Source: Robiginitalea sp964461555
Lineage (GTDB): Bacteria > Bacteroidota > Bacteroidia > Flavobacteriales > Flavobacteriaceae
Reading direction: 5' to 3'
DNA length: 64,000 nt
NCBI GenBank assembly: GCA_964461555.1
Contig: CAYWZF010000006.1
Location: 1 to 64,000 of the forward strand
The notes below the pieces were generated by a model. The model did not search any database. It had not been told where the DNA came from and saw only the letters and a program-made list of their open reading frames with translations. Shown here one piece after another: positions 8,763 to 15,863 of this stretch. Every line of letters begins with the position of its first letter. The stretch's first letter is position 1. The translations under genes were made by a program, and so were the position numbers.

Positions 8763-8833
8763 TTGGCCCACTAGGACTCGAACCTAGAATGACTGAACCA
8801 AAATCAGTAGTGTTACCATTACACCATGGGCCA
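8763..8833 (-). tRNA. tRNA-Gln (anticodon TTG)
   Basis: The minus strand folds as a cloverleaf: acceptor TGGCCCA/TGGGCCA, anticodon stem ACTGA/TCAGT with loop TTTTGGT (anticodon TTG, reading CAA), T-arm GTTCGAGTC and discriminator A. No CCA is encoded. It has its own promoter and terminator. Confidence 0.95.
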
Positions 8834-8850
8834 GGGGGCTCAGGAGCGTG

Positions 8851-8880
8851 CAAATTTAAAATAATCTTTTGTTACGCCAA
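8851..8880 (-). promoter_or_regulatory. Promoter of tRNA-Gln
   Basis: Minus strand shows TTG, a 19-base spacer and TAAATTTG, matching both halves of the Bacteroidota consensus (TTG-N19-TAnnTTTG). The -7 box lies 18 bases before the tRNA. Confidence 0.75.
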
Positions 8881-9004
8881 ACAATTTTTATGGCATTTGG
8901 CCAACTTCTGCCCTCCCCGCCCTTGTTAAACCTTTATGAATTTTAAAGGCCCGTCTGCACCCTTTTTACTAAATTCGCCCCAACCCTGAAAAAGGAAGCG
9001 ATTC

Positions 9005-12000
9005 ATGTTTGCTAAAAACTTCGAGAAGTGGGACACCCTCACAGGGTGGTTTGTTTTTTTTATAGCCCTTGTAATCTACGCAATCACCACGGAACCCACC
9101 GGCAGTTTCTGGGATGCAGGGGAGTATATCTCCACCTCAGCCAAGCTGCAGGTGGCCCACCCCCCGGGGGCTCCTTTCTTCCAGATGATGGGAGCGGTAT
9201 TCGCCCTTTTCGCCCCGGGTCCCGAATATGTGGCACTCATGGTCAATTATATGTCGGGGGTCTCTTCGGCCTTCGCCATCCTGTTCATGTTCTGGACCCT
9301 CACGAACCTGGCCCGCAAACTGGTGGGCACCGAAGAACCGTTGAGCAATGCCCGGGCCATCGCCATCCTGGGAAGCGGCCTGGTGGGCTGCCTCGCCCTG
9401 GCTTTTTCAGACAGTTTCTGGTTCAATGCGGTGGAGACCGAAGTCTATGCCATGGCCAGCCTGATCATGTCGCTGCTGTTGTGGCTGGGCCTGAAATGGA
9501 CCGACAACCTCGACAGCCCCAGGGGCAACCGGTACCTGGTGCTGATCGCCTTTGTGGTGGGGCTTACCTTCGGGATCCAGTTCATGGGCTTCCTGGCCAT
9601 CCCTTCCATTGGCCTGCTTTATTATTTCAGGCGGTACCAGAAGGTAACCCCGCTCAACTTCGTGCTGGCCAACGCCGCGGTGGTCGCCATCCTGATGCTT
9701 ATCTATAAATTTTCCCTTACCTATGTGCTGAAGCTCTTCGGCTGGGGGGAAGTATTTTTCATCAATGAGGTGGGCCTGCCCTTCAATTCGGGGACCATCC
9801 TGATCGGCCTGCTCTTTGCCGCCGCGTTTTATTTCGGGTTGCGGTACACCCGCAAAAACAACTTTGTGACGGCCAATACGATCATCCTCTGCGGCCTGTT
9901 CATGTTCCTGGGTTTCTCGTCCTGGCTCATGCTCCCCATCAGGGCCAACGCCAATGTGGTTATCAACGAGAACAACCCCTCCGACGCCCGTTCGCTCCTG
10001 GCCTATTACAACCGGGAGCAATACCCCGGGGTTGACAGCCCCTTCTTCGGCGCTTACTATTCCGACCGCTTCGCCCCTGCCGGGGAGAACCGCGACGACA
10101 AGCCCAAATACGAAAAAGACACCGTATCTGGCAAATACATCATCGTGAACAAATACGAGGGTGCACTGCCCGGCCCCAACCCCGAGCACGTAGGCCTGAT
10201 GCCGCGCATGTGGAGCGACCAGAACGCCGAGAACTACATGAAGTATTTCGGGCCCCTCGATTTCACTCTTACCGATACCAACGCCGAACTCCGCCAGGCG
10301 GCCGAGCAATTGCGGCAGGGCCTGGCAGCCGGGGAAATCGATGAGGCACAGTACATCAGCTTCCTGAGCCGGTTCGGCGACTACCTGAAAGTACACCCCC
10401 CTACCCTGGGCCAGAACCTCGATTATATGGTGCGCTTCCAGTTCGGCTATATGTACTGGAGGTATTTCATGTGGAACTTTGTGGGCAAGCAAGACGACAA
10501 GCAAGGGCGGTACAACGGCAGCGGGGAATGGCTCAGCGGGATCGGCTTTATCGACGCCCTTCGCCTGGGCAGCCAGGATAACCTGCCCCAGGACAAGCTC
10601 GACAACAAAGGGCGCAACACCTATTTCTTTTTGCCCCTGCTGCTGGGCATCATCGGCCTGGTCTTCCAGCTCAGCCGCAACCCGAGGCAGTTCTGGGTGC
10701 TTTTCGTCTTCTTTATGTTCACGGGGCTCGCCATTCAGTTCTACACGAACCCGTACATCTTCCAGCCCCGCGAGCGCGATTACTCCCTGGTAGGGTCGTT
10801 CTACGTCTTTGCCATCTGGATTGGGCTCGGGGTGCTTGCCCTGTTTGAGGAGTTCCGCAAGTGGGTGCCCGGCAGGGTGCTGGCCCCGGTGGTCACAGCG
10901 GTTTGCCTGCTGGGCGTGCCCGTGCTGATGGCCCAGCAGAACTGGGACGACCACGACCGCTCAGGGCGGTACACCGCCAAATCGACGGCCATGGCCTATC
11001 TCGACAGTTGCCAGGAAGACGCCGGCGCCATGCTTTTCACCATTGGCGACAACGACACCTTCCCGCTCTGGTATGCCCAGGAGATCGAGAATTACCGCAC
11101 CGATATCCGCATTATCTGCACCAGCCTGTTTGCTACAGACTGGTATGTAGACCAGATGAAGCGCAAGGCCTATACTTCTGACCCCATCCCGTCCCAGCTT
11201 ACCCACGACCTGTACCGCTATGGCAACCGGGATGTGATCTACCACCAGAAACTGACCGAAAACCGCTGGGACATCAAAGACTTCATGAACTGGATCGCCA
11301 GCGACCGGCCCGAGACCAAGATCAAGTCGTACCTCGAGCGCATGGGAGCCGACCCTTCTGAATACCCCGAGAGCACCCTCGAGACCGTCTTCTATCCCAC
11401 CAACAAAATCCGGGTGCCCGTCAATAAGGAGAACGTGCTGAAATCGGGCCTTGTAAAGGAAAAGGACTCAGCATTGATCGTCGACTATATCGACATCGAC
11501 CTGCCCGGGGTGCTGCCCAAGAACCGTATCCTGATGCTGGATATCCTGGCCAACAACGACTGGAAGCGGCCCATCTATTTCTCCGGGGGCAGCTTTGAGC
11601 GGGCCGAATACCTCTGGATGAAGGAATACCTGCAGCTCGACGGGCTCGCCTATAAGCTGGTGCCCATCCGCACCGAAAACCGCAACGGGTACGAGCTGGG
11701 CCGCATCGACTCAGACCTGATGTACGACATTGTGATGAAGTGGGAATGGGGCAATTCGGGCAACCCCGACATTTACATAGACCCCCAGACGCGCTCGCAG
11801 GGCCTTTCGTTTCGCAGCAACCTGGCCCGGCTCATGGAAACCCTCATTGCCGAAAACAAGATCGACAGGGCGAAGGATGTCATCGAGCTGGCCATGACCC
11901 ACATACCCGTGAAACAATTCGACTTCTACGCCTTTGTGGAACCCTTTATCGACGGGTACTACAAGGTCGGGGAAACCGTCAAGGCACGGGCGCTATTCAA

Positions 12001-12364
12001 CGAATTGAAGGCCCTCTACCAGGACCGCATCGATTACTATGCGGGCATCCCGCTTGAAGAGCAGTACAACATGGCAGACCAGATCCTCTCAGACCTGGAA
12101 GCCTACAAGCGGCTTACCGATATCCTCATCACCAATGATGACCGGGAACTGGCCGAGTCTGAAACCCTGATCTTCAACGAGCAGGTAGACCGTATCGCCT
12201 TCATGAACCGGGGCAGCCTGCTCGAAGAACTGGCCGAGCCCGGGGATTCGTCAGCCCAGGACCCTGACCTGGGAGATACGGTGCCGGTAACCGACAGCAC
12301 GGCTACCGACGCCACCCGTGTAGAAGCCACGGACAGCCTCGCGATCCCGGAAGGGGAGCGCTAA
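9005..12364 (+). CDS. DUF2723 membrane protein (putative protein O-glycosyltransferase, GT-C type)
   Basis: A 1119-residue integral membrane protein. Residues 1-330 and about 545-670 hold some twelve hydrophobic helices; the first loop carries EPTGSFWDAGEY, where the acidic pair is the likely GT-C catalytic site, and the C-terminal half is a large soluble domain with helical repeats. DUF2723 proteins are conserved in Bacteroidota and resemble protein O-mannosyltransferases; a role in glycosylating exported proteins is inference. The tail (1085-1119) is acidic and Thr/Ser-rich. A TAAATTCG box (8970-8977) precedes ATG 9005. Monocistronic; convergent with the thioredoxin-like gene 30 bases away. 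Confidence 0.88.
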   Translation: MFAKNFEKWDTLTGWFVFFIALVIYAITTEPTGSFWDAGEYISTSAKLQVAHPPGAPFFQMMGAVFALFAPGPEYVALMVNYMSGVSSAFAILFMFWTLTNLARKLVGTEEPLSNARAIAILGSGLVGCLALAFSDSFWFNAVETEVYAMASLIMSLLLWLGLKWTDNLDSPRGNRYLVLIAFVVGLTFGIQFMGFLAIPSIGLLYYFRRYQKVTPLNFVLANAAVVAILMLIYKFSLTYVLKLFGWGEVFFINEVGLPFNSGTILIGLLFAAAFYFGLRYTRKNNFVTANTIILCGLFMFLGFSSWLMLPIRANANVVINENNPSDARSLLAYYNREQYPGVDSPFFGAYYSDRFAPAGENRDDKPKYEKDTVSGKYIIVNKYEGALPGPNPEHVGLMPRMWSDQNAENYMKYFGPLDFTLTDTNAELRQAAEQLRQGLAAGEIDEAQYISFLSRFGDYLKVHPPTLGQNLDYMVRFQFGYMYWRYFMWNFVGKQDDKQGRYNGSGEWLSGIGFIDALRLGSQDNLPQDKLDNKGRNTYFFLPLLLGIIGLVFQLSRNPRQFWVLFVFFMFTGLAIQFYTNPYIFQPRERDYSLVGSFYVFAIWIGLGVLALFEEFRKWVPGRVLAPVVTAVCLLGVPVLMAQQNWDDHDRSGRYTAKSTAMAYLDSCQEDAGAMLFTIGDNDTFPLWYAQEIENYRTDIRIICTSLFATDWYVDQMKRKAYTSDPIPSQLTHDLYRYGNRDVIYHQKLTENRWDIKDFMNWIASDRPETKIKSYLERMGADPSEYPESTLETVFYPTNKIRVPVNKENVLKSGLVKEKDSALIVDYIDIDLPGVLPKNRILMLDILANNDWKRPIYFSGGSFERAEYLWMKEYLQLDGLAYKLVPIRTENRNGYELGRIDSDLMYDIVMKWEWGNSGNPDIYIDPQTRSQGLSFRSNLARLMETLIAENKIDRAKDVIELAMTHIPVKQFDFYAFVEPFIDGYYKVGETVKARALFNELKALYQDRIDYYAGIPLEEQYNMADQILSDLEAYKRLTDILITNDDRELAESETLIFNEQVDRIAFMNRGSLLEELAEPGDSSAQDPDLGDTVPVTDSTATDATRVEATDSLAIPEGER

Positions 12365-12394
12365 GCACGATCAGGCCACAGGCCCGGTTGCCAA

Positions 12395-12691
12395 TCAAAC
12401 GTATTCGTTGAGGATCCCGATCAGGGTATTGGCGTCCTGTTCGCCGCTCTGGCGCCAGACCATCTCCCCTTTCTTGTAGATCATAAGGGTGGGCAGGCCC
12501 TTGATGCGCAAGGCCTGGGAGAGCTCTTTGTTCTTGTCAACATCGATCTTGATGACTTTCCCCTTGTTTCCCAGGGCAGCAGCCACATCGCGCAAAACCG
12601 GGTGCATGGAAGTGGATTGCTCGTTCCACTCGGCGTAGAAATCAAGCAGCACCGGGATGTTCTGGTCTATGAGCTCACCAAATTTAGACAT
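12395..12691 (-). CDS. Thioredoxin-fold protein lacking the redox cysteines
   Basis: A 98-residue single-domain thioredoxin fold: VLLDFYAEW strand, VIKIDVDKNKEL strand, and the cis-proline motif GLPTLMIYK. The CGPC active site that should follow AEW is replaced by NEQST, and no cysteine occurs anywhere in the protein, so it cannot act as a dithiol oxidoreductase. A chaperone-like or binding role is possible. The remaining fold is well conserved, which argues against a decaying pseudogene. No signal peptide, so cytoplasmic. Confidence 0.85.
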   Translation of the reverse strand: MSKFGELIDQNIPVLLDFYAEWNEQSTSMHPVLRDVAAALGNKGKVIKIDVDKNKELSQALRIKGLPTLMIYKKGEMVWRQSGEQDANTLIGILNEYV

Positions 12692-12783
12692 ATGGATGGC
12701 GTTGGGTTACCTTTCAAAAGTATGAAAAATTGTGAAATGCCCTGAGAAGGACTGCTGTTTTGGTTCCGTAGCCCCGGAGAGGC

Positions 12784-14013
12784 TCAGCTCATCCCCGCCT
12801 TCTTCAGGGTGATCACGGTGACCTCGGGCCAGATCCCGACCCGTCCGGGATACCCCAAAAATCCAAAGCCGCGGTTCACGTTGATGAACTGCCCGAGCTC
12901 CTCATAAATGCCCGCCCAGTATTTATACCGCCACTTGACCGGGCTCCATTTCACCCAGCCGGGAATCTCGATCCCGAACTGCATGCCGTGGGTATGGCCG
13001 CTGAGCGTCAGGTGGAAAAACAGGGGGTGGTGGATCACCTGGTCTTCCCAGTGCGACGGGTCGTGGCTCAGCAAGATCTTGAAGTCGTGAGGGTCGATCC
13101 CGTGGGTGGCCTTATCCAGGTCGCCTGCCTTCTTGAAGCCCCCCCGGCCCCAGTTCTCCACCCCGATAAGGGCCACTTTGTCGCCGTTGCGCTCCAGGTA
13201 CCGGTGCTCGTTGAGCAACAGGTCAAAGCCCATCTTTCGTTGCAGGGCTTTCAGGTCTTCGAGGTTCTGGGCCTTTTCCTCCTCGGTATTCCAGGTGATG
13301 TAGTCGCCGTAATCGTGGTTGCCCAAAATGGAATACACCCCGTCAGGGGCTGACAGGGTCGAAAAAAGTTCGGCCCAGGGCAGCATTTCGCTGGTCTTGT
13401 TGTTCACCAGATCGCCCGTAAAAAAGATCACATCGCTTTTCTGGCGGTTGATCAGGTCTACCCCGTATTCGATCTTGGCACGGTTGTCGAAGCTGCCGCT
13501 GTGGATATCCGAAACCTGCGTTATCCTGTAGTTGTGGAACCCTTCGGGCAGGTCTTTGAATTCGAGGTAATAGCGCAAGACCCTGAAGTCGTATTTCCCC
13601 CGGTACATGCCGTAGAGCAGGGCCCCGAAAGGCAGGGAGGCAATGCCCAGGGCGATCAGGCTCAGAAACCGGCGCCGCCCCGGGATGCTGAATTCGCCCG
13701 AGCCCCCGAAAACTTTGTGGTAAGTAGCTACCAGCAAACGGTAAAGATCTTCCGAAAAGAGAAAAAAGATGGTGATGAGGTTAAAGGTGAGCACCGCCAG
13801 CAAAAAGCCGAAGGCATAGCTTTTGGGCCGGCTCAGCACGCGTCCGGGGTCTTCCCCCCAGGTAAACTGGTACACGAAATTTCCCAGCACCACCAGAGCC
13901 AGGGCAATATAGAGGTAGTGCACCCAGGGAAAGCGCGTTCCGGAACGCAAAGCCTGGAGCGTATACAGGCACATGGCCAGGTAGACGATGATGAAAAGCA
14001 GCCAGCGAAGCAT
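12784..14013 (-). CDS. Membrane-anchored calcineurin-like metallophosphoesterase
   Basis: A 409-residue protein with four hydrophobic helices in the first 140 residues and a C-terminal metallophosphoesterase domain. Metal-binding motifs are all present: VSDIHSG (near 170), FTGDLVNN (near 198), GNHDYGD (near 230), LLSHDPSHW (near 312) and GHTHGMQFG (near 337). This is the YkuE/LpxH-like architecture; substrates of such membrane forms include lipid phosphoesters, but none can be assigned here. Separated from the thioredoxin-like gene by 92 bases on the same strand. Confidence 0.9.
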   Translation of the reverse strand: MLRWLLFIIVYLAMCLYTLQALRSGTRFPWVHYLYIALALVVLGNFVYQFTWGEDPGRVLSRPKSYAFGFLLAVLTFNLITIFFLFSEDLYRLLVATYHKVFGGSGEFSIPGRRRFLSLIALGIASLPFGALLYGMYRGKYDFRVLRYYLEFKDLPEGFHNYRITQVSDIHSGSFDNRAKIEYGVDLINRQKSDVIFFTGDLVNNKTSEMLPWAELFSTLSAPDGVYSILGNHDYGDYITWNTEEEKAQNLEDLKALQRKMGFDLLLNEHRYLERNGDKVALIGVENWGRGGFKKAGDLDKATHGIDPHDFKILLSHDPSHWEDQVIHHPLFFHLTLSGHTHGMQFGIEIPGWVKWSPVKWRYKYWAGIYEELGQFINVNRGFGFLGYPGRVGIWPEVTVITLKKAGMS

Positions 14014-14056
14014 GGGGATTTTTTACAAATATACCCCTTTTTTGAAGTGGATATAC

Positions 14057-14791
14057 CTAAAGGCCGCCCTCCTTCAAACGAAGGATCACGGCCGAAACAA
14101 TGCCCGGGTCGGTGTACAGGGGCCGGCCTTCCCGAAGCAGGGAGGGGGTATTCATAGGCAGTCCGGCATACGGTTCGTCAGCGGAAGGCCTGGGGACCCC
14201 TGAAAGGTGAATGGCCGCAAAGCCCGCCTGCCTGAACCGGGCGGCGTTTCCGGCATGTATGCCCCCGCCGGGCATGAGCCTGCAGCGGCGCGAAAGGCCG
14301 TGGAGCCGCTCCAGAAGGGGCAGCCCCGAAACCGCATCGGGGGCCTGTCCGCTGCTCAGGATGGTATCGACCCCCAGGGCCTCGAGCGCTTCAAGAGCAG
14401 CCACTGGGTCGGGGCAGCGGTCAAAGGCGCGGTGGAAGGTGAAATGGCACGAACCGGCAGCCTCCCTGAGCCGCGCCGTGGCCTCGACATCGACCTGCCG
14501 GTCTTCGTCCAGGCATCCGCTCACGATGCCCGCAAAGCCCAGGGAGACGCACTGTTTGATATCACCGAGCATGCACCCGAACTCTGCCTCAGAATAAAGG
14601 AAATCCCCGCTGCGGGGCCTGATGAGCACATGCACGGGGATGCGGATATGCTCGCGCACCCATTCCAGGACACCCCGGGAAGGGGTAACGCCCCCCACGG
14701 CCAGTTCACTGCACAACTCGATGCGGTCGGCCCCCGCCTGTTCGGCGGCCCGGGCCGAATCGGGCGAATTGGCACAGACTTCTACCAGCAT
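14057..14791 (-). CDS. cutC: CutC-family copper homeostasis protein
   Basis: A 244-residue TIM-barrel protein with the CutC signature: VEVCANS at the N-terminus, GADRIELCSELAVGG, IRPRSGDFLYS, GFAGIVSG, FHRAFDRC, LSSGQAP and MPGGGI near the C-terminus. Start is ATG 14791 (MLVEVCANS); the longer frame back to 14833 would overlap the divergent gene and its promoter. CutC was named for copper tolerance, but its biochemical activity remains unclear. Divergent from the glycosylasparaginase. Confidence 0.9.
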   Translation of the reverse strand: MLVEVCANSPDSARAAEQAGADRIELCSELAVGGVTPSRGVLEWVREHIRIPVHVLIRPRSGDFLYSEAEFGCMLGDIKQCVSLGFAGIVSGCLDEDRQVDVEATARLREAAGSCHFTFHRAFDRCPDPVAALEALEALGVDTILSSGQAPDAVSGLPLLERLHGLSRRCRLMPGGGIHAGNAARFRQAGFAAIHLSGVPRPSADEPYAGLPMNTPSLLREGRPLYTDPGIVSAVILRLKEGGL

Positions 14792-14831
14792 AATGTGTAT
14801 CTTTAGGTCCCTAAAATAAACCCTTCCCATC

Positions 14832-15824
14832 ATGCATCGAAGAAAATTCCTCAGAAATTCCTCCCTGGGCTCGGCCGGCCTGCTGGGGGCCTCTGCCCTT
14901 TATGCCTGCAAAGAATCCAGCCCCCAGGACCAGCCTGCCGGCGAGGTGGCAAACGCCGGGCCGGTGGCAGTCTGCACCTGGGATTTCAGCAATGCCTCGG
15001 CCAGGGCCTGGTCGGTGCTCCAGCCCGGGGGAAGTGCCCTCGATGCGGCAGAGGCCGGGGTGATGGTCGAAGAGGCCGACCCGAACAACCAGACCGTGGG
15101 CCTGGGCGGGCGCCCCGACCGGGACGGGCATGTGACCCTTGACGCCTGCATCATGGACCCGGAGGGCCGCTGCGGGGCGGTGATGGCCCTGGAAGGCTTC
15201 CTGCACCCGGTTTCGGTGGCCCGCAAAGTGATGGAAGAGACCCCCCACGTCATCCTGGTTGGGGAGGGGGCTGCCCGGTTTGCCCTGGAACAGGGATTTG
15301 AAAAAATCGACCTCCTCACCGAAGCTTCCCGCAAGGAATGGGAAGAATGGCAGAAGGAAGCCGAATACAAACCCATCATCAACATCGAGAACCACGATAC
15401 GATCGGGATGATCACCCTCGATGCGAATGGCCGGATGGCCGGGGCGTGCACCACCAGCGGGCTGGCGTACAAGATGCGCGGGCGGGTCGGTGATTCGCCG
15501 GTGATCGGGGCGGGCCTCTACGTCGACGACGAGGTGGGGGGTGCCGCCGCTACCGGCCTGGGCGAAGAAGTGGTGCGCACCGTGGGGAGCTTTCTGATCG
15601 TGGAGCTGATGCGCCAGGGCCTGAGCCCGCAGCAGGCCTGCGAGGAAGGGGTGCGCCGCATCATGAAGAAAAACCAGGGCCGCACCGATTTCCAGATCGG
15701 GTTTGTGGCCCTGAACAAAAAAGGGGAAAGCGGGGCCTATTGCATCCACCCCGGTTTCAGCTACCGGCGCTACGACGGTGCCGGGCACCGGAACGTACCC
15801 TCGGAGAGTTACCTGAAATCCTGA
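14832..15824 (+). CDS. N4-(beta-N-acetylglucosaminyl)-L-asparaginase (glycosylasparaginase)
   Basis: An Ntn hydrolase that would cleave the GlcNAc-Asn bond left by N-glycoprotein breakdown. The 330-residue precursor has a Tat-like RRKFLRNSS start, a hydrophobic segment and a lipobox-like ALYAC, so it is probably exported and lipidated. The autocleavage site is HDTIGM (Thr near residue 190, new N-terminus of the beta subunit), and ACTTSG, GRVGDSPVIGAG and TGLGEE form the active site. All family hallmarks are present. A near-consensus TATCTTTA box (14798-14805) precedes ATG 14832. Confidence 0.9.
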   Translation: MHRRKFLRNSSLGSAGLLGASALYACKESSPQDQPAGEVANAGPVAVCTWDFSNASARAWSVLQPGGSALDAAEAGVMVEEADPNNQTVGLGGRPDRDGHVTLDACIMDPEGRCGAVMALEGFLHPVSVARKVMEETPHVILVGEGAARFALEQGFEKIDLLTEASRKEWEEWQKEAEYKPIINIENHDTIGMITLDANGRMAGACTTSGLAYKMRGRVGDSPVIGAGLYVDDEVGGAAATGLGEEVVRTVGSFLIVELMRQGLSPQQACEEGVRRIMKKNQGRTDFQIGFVALNKKGESGAYCIHPGFSYRRYDGAGHRNVPSESYLKS

Positions 15825-15833
15825 GAATCTCAC

Positions 15834-15841
15834 TAGCTTTG
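15834..15841 (+). promoter_or_regulatory. Promoter -7 box of polA
   Basis: TAGCTTTG, a perfect TAnnTTTG match, 22 bases ahead of the polA ATG. Confidence 0.55.
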
Positions 15842-15863
15842 GAAGCTGCCTAACAAGCCTGAC

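Larger units (their letters stand above)
8546..8779. repeat. 78-bp direct repeat: heptamers, terminator and tRNA-Gln 3' end
   Basis: Copies at 8546-8623 and 8702-8779 share the TTGGAATTTGGAA heptamer array, an AAAACCCCGAGC hairpin and the last 17 bases of tRNA-Gln. Copy 2 is continuous with the real tRNA; copy 1 diverges exactly inside the T-loop. The 78-base spacer between them carries an inverted repeat (CCCCGC 8623-8628, GCGGGG 8659-8664) and the TAAACTTTTTG remnant shared with the tRNA-Leu locus. Confidence 0.85.

Noticed and set aside
8546..8779. Intact integrated element between tRNA-Gln repeats
   Set aside because: Only 78 bases remain between the copies; there is no integrase or cargo, so at most a scar.
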